Below are positions 55,601-64,000 of a stretch of DNA of 64,000 nt, one piece after another (the first letter of the stretch is position 1; every line of letters begins with the position of its first letter). A program made the translations under genes and the position numbers. Location of the stretch: positions 9,847,888 to 9,911,887 of the forward strand of contig OX387186.1 of assembly GCA_947561395.2 (NCBI GenBank), in the 5' to 3' direction. The notes below the pieces were generated by a model. That model had not been told where the DNA came from, ran no database searches, and was given only the letters and a program-made list of their open reading frames with translations. The stretch comes from Buxus sempervirens. Its lineage: Eukaryota > Streptophyta > Magnoliopsida > Buxales > Buxaceae.

Positions 55601-57300
55601 AAGAGCAGACCACGAGCAGAGATACAAGAACAAGATAGCCAAATTCAAATTCCTATGATCCAAAGCACCTTCACAGCATGTACACATAAACACGCGTGTG
55701 TGACATGCACATACACACACATATAAGTTAACTATTTCTCACAAACACACACACACACACACACATTCTTCATAAAAATTTACAATATCATTAGCATTCT
55801 TTCTTGCACTACAAACCAGATTTCAGCCAAACATTTAAATTAATTATTATATGACTAATAAGTTATCGCCAATCAGAAAGAAAGCATTCACTAATAACAT
55901 TTGAGATAGGAGTATGCATGTTTCACCCAAGCAATGGAATTAAAATTAAATCCACCGACTAGATAAGAAACTTAGATACCTCAAAAATTCCCTTCACAGT
56001 CTCATAATATAAACCACTCTTAGCCCACCCTCCAGTAAAGAGAACTCCATTGACCAGATTGAGTTTCTGCAATAAATAGAAAGAATGTAAATGATAAAGA
56101 TTGAAGGAACCTATACCGATCAAAGAACAACCAATATGGGGCAAAGTAATGATCATTACCTACACAAGTTTCAGTAGTTGCCCCATATTGGTAAATGATA
56201 ACTGAATAACCAAAGAAATCACATTTTTACAAGTCAAATAGCTTCGGCTCTTGAAATTCAGCATATGACAAAAAACAATGTCTGCTTATTCACAGGAATA
56301 AAGGAAAATCCAAGTATGTACAGATAGTAATTAAATTAATATCCAATGGGTAATTAATATCCTATAGGTTAAATTAGATATAATTAATGTCCTATAGGTG
56401 AAATTATGTTGTATTAAGATGACAACTAGCATAATTGCTACTGCTTTCCTTCCTCTGCACCAAATTCTGCAACTACTAACTTTCATGCAACTAAGGATCT
56501 GTATAACCAGCTATGGAATGCAATAACAAAGGCCAACAGTTCAAGTTCAACGGCTGAAGAGTAGTAAAATATCATCTTCAATAAAGTGATATGTCCAAAG
56601 AAAAAGAATTTCAAGTCCTTAGATGCACTCTGATGACAGCAAAACACCAGTACTTCATAACCAACTTAACTACATTTTTAGCGTTTTTGAGTGGTTCGAG
56701 ACGTTAAAATTTTCATTTTTCCCCCCTTCGTTTCTCTTAAGCGTGAGATGACTTATACGCAAAATCTAGTTATAATTTCCCGATATGCAGTGTGAAAAAG
56801 CAAAAACTCACTTCAGAGAGGATCTCCGGAGGCTCGTTATAAATAAGAGGAATCACACGAGCACCGGCTGATTCTACAAATTTCACATAGGAAGCTGCAA
56901 TATAAGAAGCATCCGTGGCATTGCAAAGCCTTCCAGAAGCACCATCGCCGGGATGACTCAAAATCCCGATCACCGGCCTAAAGTACAGCGTCGGATCAGG
57001 CGCTTGACATCTCGACAGTCCCGAAGATTCAAGATTAACTTCTCCAGGCAGCAGAATCGACTCAGCTTTCGCGGAATTCATCTCCTTAGATAACGCAACC
57101 AAGAGAGGAATCCATAAACAGTTCCACATCTCTGAATAACGAGCAGACGACAACGAAGAAGAAGACGGTGACGAAGAAGACGACGACGAAGCAGAAGAAG
57201 CCGAAGAAACGCGACGTTGAGAAATGTTGGACCTCGCCATTTCACTGTGATTCTCGGCAGCGAAATCGGAAGAAGAATTAGGGAAAAGCGGAGCCTGCAT
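46636..57300 (-). CDS. GGH: Gamma-glutamyl hydrolase (folate polyglutamate hydrolase), ten exons
   Basis: Exons, from 5': 57300-56812, 56066-55980, 52788-52699, 51287-51193, 49986-49926, 49490-49401, 49291-49229, 48509-48421, 46884-46792, 46702-46636. All junctions have GT-AG and keep phase. The product, a vacuolar enzyme, trims the glutamate tail of folates. Motifs: RPVIGILSHPGDGASGR, NGVLFTGGWAKSG, the nucleophile Cys in ATCLGFELL (exon 3), the His-Glu pair in FQWHPE (exon 7), then NAFEWGLSMIPHTEDA and KGYDEVYIF. From the Met at 57129 (MWNCLWIPLL, a signal peptide as in Arabidopsis GGH) the protein has 350 residues, the family's usual length. The open frame extends 57 codons upstream to 57300 with a Ser-rich stretch; this is either an N-terminal extension or leader. 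Introns hold several transposon remnants. The neighbouring genes are unrelated. Confidence 0.92.
50418..50446 (+). repeat. Run of 29 G in hydrolase intron
   Basis: An uninterrupted G29 tract lies in the intron between exons 4 and 5. The gene's transcript would carry C29. It is a candidate quadruplex, and assembly length may be inaccurate. Confidence 0.9.
52959..53060 (+). mobile_element. Au-type SINE, 3' part
   Basis: The stretch GGGGTAAGGTTTCGTAAATC, then GACCCTACCCCAAACCCC, GGCGGGAGTCTCATGCACTA and CCCTTTTTT follows the order of plant Au SINEs (from memory). The 5' part with polymerase III boxes is missing. It lies antisense in intron 2 of the hydrolase. Confidence 0.6.
53640..54480 (-). 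pseudogene. Reverse transcriptase remnant (Ty3/gypsy or caulimovirid type)
   Basis: On the minus strand fragments resemble the reverse transcriptase core: a phrase ending AYIDNVTIFS, where active enzymes have YVDD/YIDD, then further on MELLKEKIELLG, typical of the region after it. The frame is shifted and holds stops, and the catalytic Asp pair is changed, so it is inactive. I cannot decide between a retrotransposon and an old endogenous pararetrovirus copy. It lies in intron 2 of the hydrolase gene, in the same direction. Confidence 0.45.
54082..54429. repeat. 174-bp tandem duplication, two copies
   Basis: 54082-54255 and 54256-54429 are identical apart from one base seen (TATACGCTAATG versus TATACACTAATG). 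The duplication lies inside the reverse transcriptase remnant in intron 2 of the hydrolase. Confidence 0.92.
55128..55268 (+). repeat. SINE/RTE-type tail related to the kinase flanks
   Basis: It contains GAGACAAGATTCATGTCGC and GGCTTTTGATGATGATGATT, in the same order as near 2195, 12660 and 27020. The part before it (CTTACAAAAATGCAAATTAACTG) also matches those flanks. Confidence 0.5.
55745..55764. repeat. (AC)n microsatellite
   Basis: About ten AC units in intron 2 of the hydrolase, preceded by other CA-rich sequence from about 55680. Confidence 0.9.
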
Positions 57301-58579
57301 TTCTGACTCTGAGGATTCCGGAAGAGAAGAAATTAGGGCTTGCGAGAGATGAGAAATGGAAAGAACCAGAGTATATTTTGATCAAAGAAAAGACTCTTGG
57401 CATGGTCGCCGGCTTTTATGGACTGTATATGCGTCTGTAGTACGGCGCTTGGTCACTCGCGCACTTAAAAAGAGAAAGTTGAGTACGAGTCAATGTCGTA
57501 ATTTAAGTGCTGCTAATGGAAGGTGCGAGAGACGGACGGTGCTCTTAAAAAAAGGGCAAAAAGCTGAGACGAACTCGACGGAAGGGGTAAAGGTTTTCCG
57601 AGACGCTTTATCTTGCCCAGTCAGGCATGGCTTTTCTGATCTACTTGTTTTGAAAGGCTGTGATAATTGCGTTTTTTTCGGGGACAACCGCAACCCAAAT
57701 CCCACTAAAGGTTAACGGAGGCCAGCTGTCAAGAGAGCCGCGGTGAGTTTAGAGCAAACTTTTATGTCCACTACGAAATGAACTGGCGGTAAATAACACT
57801 TTTAGGTTTTTACTTTTGCTTTTAAAAAAGTGAAATTTGACTTTTTGGTTTAGAAAAGGGGTGTAAAAAAGATTATTAACAAAAATCATTTTAATTAAAA
57901 AAAAAAAAAAGTTACTTTCTTGCTTTGAGAAGGAAAAATGGTTGGTTCTGAACACATCACCAAACCTTGCTTATATTTATAATTTCAAAGCCCGTACCAA
58001 CCAGATATCTTAAAACCCAACCCAATTTTATCAGTGGCTGGTTTGGATTGGTCGGTTTGATGGTTGAACCGATTCAATGTGCATTCATAGTCATGGTGGG
58101 AGCTTTTATTTGACAATGTGGACAATGAATAGCAGTAGAAAAGTCATTTGGGGGAATGACATGGTCTGCAATGCTTTGCTCCATTGGAGACTGCTATGAC
58201 CATGAAATGCTGTCATGTGTTTTTTTCAAATGGGATACACCTGACATATTTACAAAAATGAAAAAATACTCAGTGTGAGATACTCCAAATGACAACATCT
58301 CACAGCCATAACAATCTGCATTGCAAATAATTTCATCCCTCATTAGCATATACAAGGTTCATAAACTCAGGAAGTAATTGGTATTAGTTGGTGGGTCTTA
58401 CCACTTCTATGTCTGTGTCGCATTTTTCAATGCTCGCAGGCCTTAAAATTTGGCCAATTGAGTTGGAAATCTTTCTTTCTAAGGCAAGGTTTTTCATGGG
58501 CTATCCTTTGTAAACAATAATCAAGGTAACTATGTCATTGGCCTCTCATTAGCTCATCATATATTGCGAACGGTCCATT

Positions 58580-58715
58580 TGTGTTATCCATTCAATAAAA
58601 TATTAAATCCCCCCTCCTTGTCTTCTTTCAAATCTCATTTTCAATGAGATTAGAGAGGTTCTCTTTGTACATTCTGCTAATTAATAAAATTTTGTCTTGT
58701 TTACCAAAAAAAAAA
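58580..58715 (+). mobile_element. LINE 3' end
   Basis: TTAATAAAATTTTGTCTTG followed by TTTACC and an A-run, the typical 3' end of plant L1-type LINEs. The coding part is absent. Confidence 0.5.
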
Positions 58716-59073
58716 TTTTCAAAACAATTTAATGCTTACAAAATTAGGTAAAATTTTTAACGTGGACGGATCAATCATTTATAAAATGCTCCACATAACC
58801 ACAGAAGTGGTGGTAATGATCCTACAGGTTACTGCAAAGTGGTTTGGGGCCCAAAGGTCTAAGGATTAATCCCTTGCATGCAGGGTTAGTCGAAGGATTG
58901 AGGCAATTATCTCCGCTTGCAGAAACGTTGCACTCTTATGGTGTTGTGGTGATGGTCTCATTCCCCAAATTAAGTTAGGGTCAATTTGGTTGTTATAGCT
59001 CAATCTAAACATTCCACAACAAAGAGGAAGCCCTATGATAATGCCCTTACACCGGCTAAAGCCTCTTGCGTGG

Positions 59074-59361
59074 AAGATCGGCTAGAGCATCCAATGACGC
59101 CACATGTTTCACTCATTTATTGTATCAACTTATCATGAAGAAATGGGTTTTGCCCAACATATTGTTGGGTTGTACCCCATAATGAGTGGGATTGTACCTA
59201 TGATAAATTAAGTTGTATCTTATGATATGTAATAATGATGAGTTGAGTTGTATCCTATGTTAAACTAGGTTGCACCTAGTGATAAAGTTGGTTGTACCCA
59301 ATAATGAATTAGGAACACTAGGTTGTACCCAATAAGATCTGTGGAAGCTCTAGCCGATCTT
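59074..59361. repeat. Inverted repeat around a degenerate tandem repeat
   Basis: AAGATCGGCTAGAGC at 59074-59088 is matched exactly inverted at 59347-59361. Between them, units of the type GTTGTACCCAATAATGA recur about six times with changes (59165-59335). Confidence 0.75.
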
Positions 59362-59774
59362 TCAACGTTAAGCTCTAGGAGATAGGGACCTATGATAACA
59401 CCCATGGTCGATCACGCTGGTACTCCCTTCCCCGTCTTAAAAAAAAAAATATGCTTCACATAATTCATCGGCTAGTTAAATAACCATGGGAGATCACAGA
59501 TGTTCGATCCAAACTTCGATAATGTGAGGCGTCTTCAAATTCAATAGAACAAAAAAAGGCGTTTTCAAATTCAAGCCAGCACATAAGCTCTACCACTAAC
59601 CTTACAGGCTTACACTAACCTTAAGGGTATTCCCAACTCCTAAGACATGTAAAGGTGCTTGAGCTTCCTCGCGTTTGTAAAACCCTCGCTTGCGAGGTGA
59701 CAAAAATGTCTGTAAAACCCTAACTACATCCAGTCCCATTGTACCCGTCAAAGTTGGTCTGCAAATAGCGAAAC

Positions 59775-62700
59775 ATGGCTCTGTTCAGAACCCTTCGCTC
59801 TCATCGTTTATATACTTATGTTGGAGACCAAAACCCTCAACCTCTAGTCAGACACCCTCTGTACATTTCGTCCCCCATTACCCATTCTAGCTTTTCAGAT
59901 TGCCAGATATTTGGTTCTCGTGCAGGTTCGTTCTTAGTTTCTATCTCTTCGTTCCTCCGAAGGCAGCTGTCAACTTCTCCCGAACTCGAAGAAAGATCGC
60001 CAACCGGATCGACTGATTCAGACAAGGTTGAATTAGCTGAAGAGAACGGCAAAGGCACAGAAGAGACTAAACCTAAGCATATATATGAGAACGTAGCTGG
60101 GGATAGCGGGGAAAGTAAGCAGAAGTCACTGGATGAAATGTTCAGCGAGGCCGTCGACGGTAGTGACTCCTCAGAGCTGGAATCTGAGGGATTGTGTGAT
60201 GATTCGAAGGCGAAGGAAGTCGGAGCATCGAAAACGATATTGACAAAATTGGAGAACGAAGCAACGAGTGTTAAAGCGATTGCAAAAGAAACAGTAAATC
60301 AGAGTAAGCCAACCAAGAACGACGGGAAAACTAAGAGCTTATATGCTCTGTTTGTGAATAGGCCGAGCAATGACAAGAAATCTAAGTTGCCAAAGCCGGA
60401 GGGAGTCGGGAAACCTAAGAGCTTGGATGCTGTGTTTGTGAATATGCCGAGCAATGACAAGAAATCTAAGTTGCCAAAGCGGGAGGGAGTTTATGGCCCA
60501 GGAGATTCAGAATCATTGAAGAAGGATCAACCCCATACGAGAGAACTTTCGCCAGAGATGGTTTCGCTTGTTAGACGTTTACACGAGGAAGGATACTTGA
60601 ATAAGTCTAGTTTCTTGTCTGCGAGCCCATTGGATCTCTCACGTTTCAACAATGACTTTTGCCGTGATTTCTTGAGGTCTGCAGCCATAAGATTCGGCCG
60701 GGATCAACAGGAAATTGCAAAGTAAGGATATCTTATTTTAGCTTCGTTTTCAAAATTGCTTCTGTTTTTGCATTGGAAATACATTATATTCATACTTGTG
60801 CCAAACGTGGTTAGTTGGGTGTTTGTATGATTAATGGTTTGAACTATAGTTACTAAAATATATAGAAATTTTCAACACAGAAAAGCTTTTGGTTCATTCT
60901 ATAGAATATGATGGAGGCAAAAGAAGTGTGAACTGGTTAATTTAGTTTATGTTTTATTCATCTCTGTCTAAGAGCAGATTGTTTTTTTGTTTTTTTAAGT
61001 TGGAACTTTCAATATTCTACTGTATGAGTTAGCTTAAACAAAGTGAAGTTAATATCAGCTTCAATTCGTGGATTAAGGTGTGAAAAATTATAACTTTTAT
61101 CTTAACGTTGAAATTCTAGTTGCTGATCATCAGTTCACATCATGGGTATTGGTGGGGAAGATCCATGTGTAGAGTGAATGCCAGGATGAAGTCTGTTGGA
61201 TTAGTTGTTACTAATGGTTCCTTTAACTATTTATTTTAGGAATTATAGTCTCTATTATACCTTGTTTAAAGCTCCCATTAGAATGTAGTATGGTGGATCT
61301 TTCTCTCTCTCCCTCTTCAATTCTTGTTGTTGAATAAGAAGGAAAAGAGACAAAAAGTTATGTGGATAATGGGAGAAAGGTACATCCTTAATCCTATTGA
61401 TATCTATTGTATGGGTAGTGTATTGTTCTGAAACACTTGTCTCTTAGAGATAAAATTAGTAAAAATTGGAAACAAACCACAAAAATTAGAGGGAACACAA
61501 TTTTGAAAAGAAAGCGTGTTATGTATATACAAGGATGGCTCAAGTAAAAGTATTTGTCTACCCTTAACGAAGGCACTTTGGTTCTCAGAGGTAACTAATC
61601 CTAGCACCTCTCTAAGGCTTAAGGAGAGTGCCTTCGGAAGGATCTTAAATAAGCTTTTGGTCAGGCTAATAAGGGTGAAAGTCCCTCACTTCCACAGCTC
61701 CTTGACATTTGTGTATGAGGCTTAAGAAAGTGGTCAGGTTAATAGATTTCAGAGAAGGAATTCCATAACCTCCTTCCATTTTCTCAAACAAAATGTAAAT
61801 ATGGCTGAACTCCAGGTCTGACACAAACTGAATGAAATTTTGAACAGAGCCCATGGTTTTGTTGGTTTGCATTAATTTCAGCAGGCCATCTTCCTTCTCC
61901 TCCTCCATAAAAACCTTACTCTCTGTGGAAACCCTTCTTCTCCGTAGAAACCTTTGTCACTGTGGACACATAAAAGCCATCCACCTCTAGAAATGTACGA
62001 AAGTGTTTACCCCACTGGTTGTGTCTTTTGTTGATAATGGTGATTTCTTCTTTTCAGATAGAAAGAGCCCAGCACATCTATCATCTCTCTCCTGTAAATC
62101 CATTCCATAATATTCAGCAAACTTTAGGTTTCTTTATCCTCAAAAACAAGCCAGCTTGATTTGCTTCCAGTGCTCTTTGTAATCTGCAATTTTTTTGTGT
62201 CTATCGTCGATACTGCCTTTGAAGGTTATCTACTTCTGTTGTATTCACAGTGTTTGCCTTTTCATGTCACCATTAAATTTCCGTGTGGTATCCTTTTTGT
62301 TTCTTTTACGCATCCTCTCGCAGTTGTCCATGGCTCCCAACCATCACTATCATCGTTTCTAACCTCCATAACCAGTGATAGAAAGTCGTCCATGACATAG
62401 AAGAGCAGGGTTTATATTGCTGACCGAAATTAGTTGGCATAAGGAATTGTTGTCTTGTTTGTTGTTGATTGAGAAAGAATATTTGTGCAGAACAAATTTT
62501 CTCCAGTAGCAACTGTTGATAATGCAATGCTTCAGACAGTGTGTTAGCTTCAATAATTTTTGAGCATATTGGTTATATAATTCAATGTACTGTACTTAAT
62601 TTATATTAAAATGTCTTGCAAATTAAGTATAACCTAATTTTTATCTAATGATTTGGAGTGGTCTAGGTAAGGAAGTAAGCACATTTTCTTCAAACAAGTC

Positions 62701-63158
62701 TAACGATTGAATCTGCCTTTGCAGGTGTTTGTCTGGCAGTGAGTTGAAAAAGGTGGCCCTTTTCGGTTGTCCTTCACTCGAAAAAAAGACTACTTTTGCG
62801 GCTAAAAGACTACGTAATTTCTTCAAAATTCAGGAAGATACTGTAAGCCAGAACTAACCTTGATATTCTTCTTTAATTCTGGAGTTCCATCTTGAACGTT
62901 AAGCTCGAATAACGTTTTTTCTCACTTGTCATGTGTGTGTGCTTTCAGGTATGCCAAACTTGCGAAATGAAGGAGTCATGCAAGTTTGCCAACAAAAGGG
63001 TATGGGATCCAGATAATAGGAATTTGGTTTTGGCTGATGTGATGAAAATCCTGACTTCATATGCGTTGGAGTTTGGTCATCCTCAGTTAGTAATTCCCAG
63101 TGAAATAAAGACTTCCACCAGTAAGTTGTTAAAGGATGTACTCAACATTAGCCAATAA
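59775..63158 (+). CDS. Organelle-type protein with VAR3/OZ-like conserved region, three exons
   Basis: Exons 59775-60721, 62725-62842 and 62949-63158 join in phase at GT-AG sites to give 424 residues. The N-terminus (about 1-70) is rich in Arg, Ser and hydrophobic residues without acids, like a transit peptide. A charged middle contains a 28-residue unit twice (about 187-242, KSLYALFVN and KSLDAVFVN). The conserved region from about 258 contains LSPEMVSLVRRLHEEGYL, DFLRSAAIRFGRD, ELKKVALFGCPSLEKK and a Cys cluster CQTCEMKESC (357-366). From memory, this region occurs in plant VAR3/OZ proteins, organelle RNA-editing or plastid-development factors that also carry RanBP2 zinc fingers; none is seen here. 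The exact role is unknown. The stop at 63156-63158 is clear. Confidence 0.8.
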
Positions 63159-64000
63159 CATCAATCTCGTGGATACAATCTTTTTATATCAATACAGGAT
63201 ACTGCTTCATTGATTGTTTTTGGCATTACATAGAGATTTTTCTCCTGTCAACTACATGAGTATTTAATTAATCCTAATAAAGTTTACTCAAAACACTGGA
63301 ATTTGCAAAATTTTCATATTTGCTCTCTTCGGTAATGCATATTCTATACCTGCCATGACTGATCCGTCATGGTCGACGTCCAAATTTGTATGTATTCATT
63401 CTTTCTATTCTCTGTCATGAATGATTGTGATTCTCTCTTTAAACAAATCATTTGCTGGTGTAGTTGGTTTATGGTTGGCCCCATCTTGGCCTTGCATGTA
63501 TTTTGCATAACCATTTGAATGGTCAAGAGATCAGTTTAAAAATCAATCATGTTTGATCACTGAACTGGGTCAACTTCTGGTCCATGGGATTTAATTTGGC
63601 AGACAGGTCAAGTGCCGTGTCCCGACTCTCTTATCTTTTTGCCCGGTTTTCTTGTGACAGTTTGTTTGGTCTGTGTTTAGGATCCGTGTCATGATCTTGA
63701 TATCTTGATCTTAAATATTTGGGTTAAATGCATAAACCTTCCTTCAGGTGATGCTACCCTTCATGGTAGTCTTCATTTAAGACCATGGATACGAAGGGTC
63801 AGAGCTTGCCAGATCTGACCTGAACTCATGTTCTAATGAACGTGGTAGCTAATAATTGTCAAAAAGAAAGCCACGAGCGTGAGGAGGAGGATTCATAACT
63901 TGTGTTTTCAATGCTGAGATTTTTACACTAAAATCCCAATAACTACACGTTCGAGTGGGTTCGTCGCATTCGCTGAATGGAAACAGGACTGCATTGTTCT
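63159..64000. other. Downstream intergenic region, no gene seen
   Basis: AT-rich sequence without a coding frame of note. It presumably includes the 3' untranslated region of the VAR3-like gene just after 63158. Confidence 0.45.

Larger units (their letters stand above)
57301..59774. other. Intergenic region between divergent genes
   Basis: The hydrolase and the VAR3-like gene are transcribed away from each other here. Hydrolase promoter elements would lie after 57300, but none is clear. A LINE tail is at 58580-58715 and a hairpin-flanked repeat at 59074-59361. Confidence 0.5.

Noticed and set aside
61404..61607. Minus-strand frame containing NQSAFVKGRQI in the VAR3-like intron
   Set aside because: The phrase recalls LINE reverse transcriptase (QSAFVxGRxI) and may be a tiny LINE scrap, but fewer than 30 residues match and I could not set its limits.
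1..64000. CRISPR arrays, bacterial operons, rRNA and tRNA genes
   Set aside because: The sequence is plant nuclear DNA. Regular repeats here are hairpin arrays and minisatellites without spacer diversity, and no tRNA or rRNA pattern was found by eye.

Overview
The window is nuclear DNA of a flowering plant, most likely a eudicot. It is AT-rich, has spliced genes with GT-AG introns, and carries plant-only families (G-type lectin receptor kinases, a DYW-class PPR protein, an OVATE protein, a two-part plant gamma-glutamyl hydrolase) in a dense bed of plant transposons. I cannot name the species.

1-30 kb holds three tandem copies of an SD2-5-like G-type lectin receptor kinase gene, all on the minus strand. 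Copy 1 (1-1824) is open but cut by the window edge. Copy 2 (9559-12108) has two in-frame nonsense codons. Copy 3 (24240-26666) is intact with 808 codons. Copies 2 and 3 share both flanks, including a LINE tail and a hAT remnant, so a unit of roughly 14.6 kb was duplicated. Insertions present beside only one copy are dated by the empty site beside another: Helitrons and a very small LINE insertion.

The spaces between the kinases are transposon graveyards. A 2.3-kb solo LTR with a perfect 5-bp target duplication (5145-7489) sits inside a small Helitron (5020-7572). A Harbinger-type MITE carries a 14-unit minisatellite (7677-8524). A four-part nest at about 13.64-20.88 kb has a Mutator-like shell, a hAT element with an 8-bp target duplication, a second LTR with a 5-bp target duplication, and a Tat-type LTR fragment inside that LTR. 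30-37.5 kb holds a fragment of a plant mobile-domain/Ulp1-type element gene, a palindromic array of GGTACC-containing repeats, and a 4-kb insertion carrying an H+-ATPase/RNase H chimera split by another 2.2-kb solo LTR. All three Tat-type LTRs carry arrays of short near-perfect hairpins at fixed 28- or 39-bp spacing upstream of their TATA box; I consider this the most interesting pattern here.

38.5-63.2 kb is the gene-rich part: a single-exon mitochondrial-type PPR-DYW gene (+), a single-exon OVATE family repressor (+), a ten-exon gamma-glutamyl hydrolase (-) whose exons I joined by splice sites and reading phase, and a three-exon organelle-type gene (+) related to the VAR3/OZ proteins but without RanBP2 zinc fingers in the part seen. 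These genes are unrelated in function; there is no operon-like arrangement.
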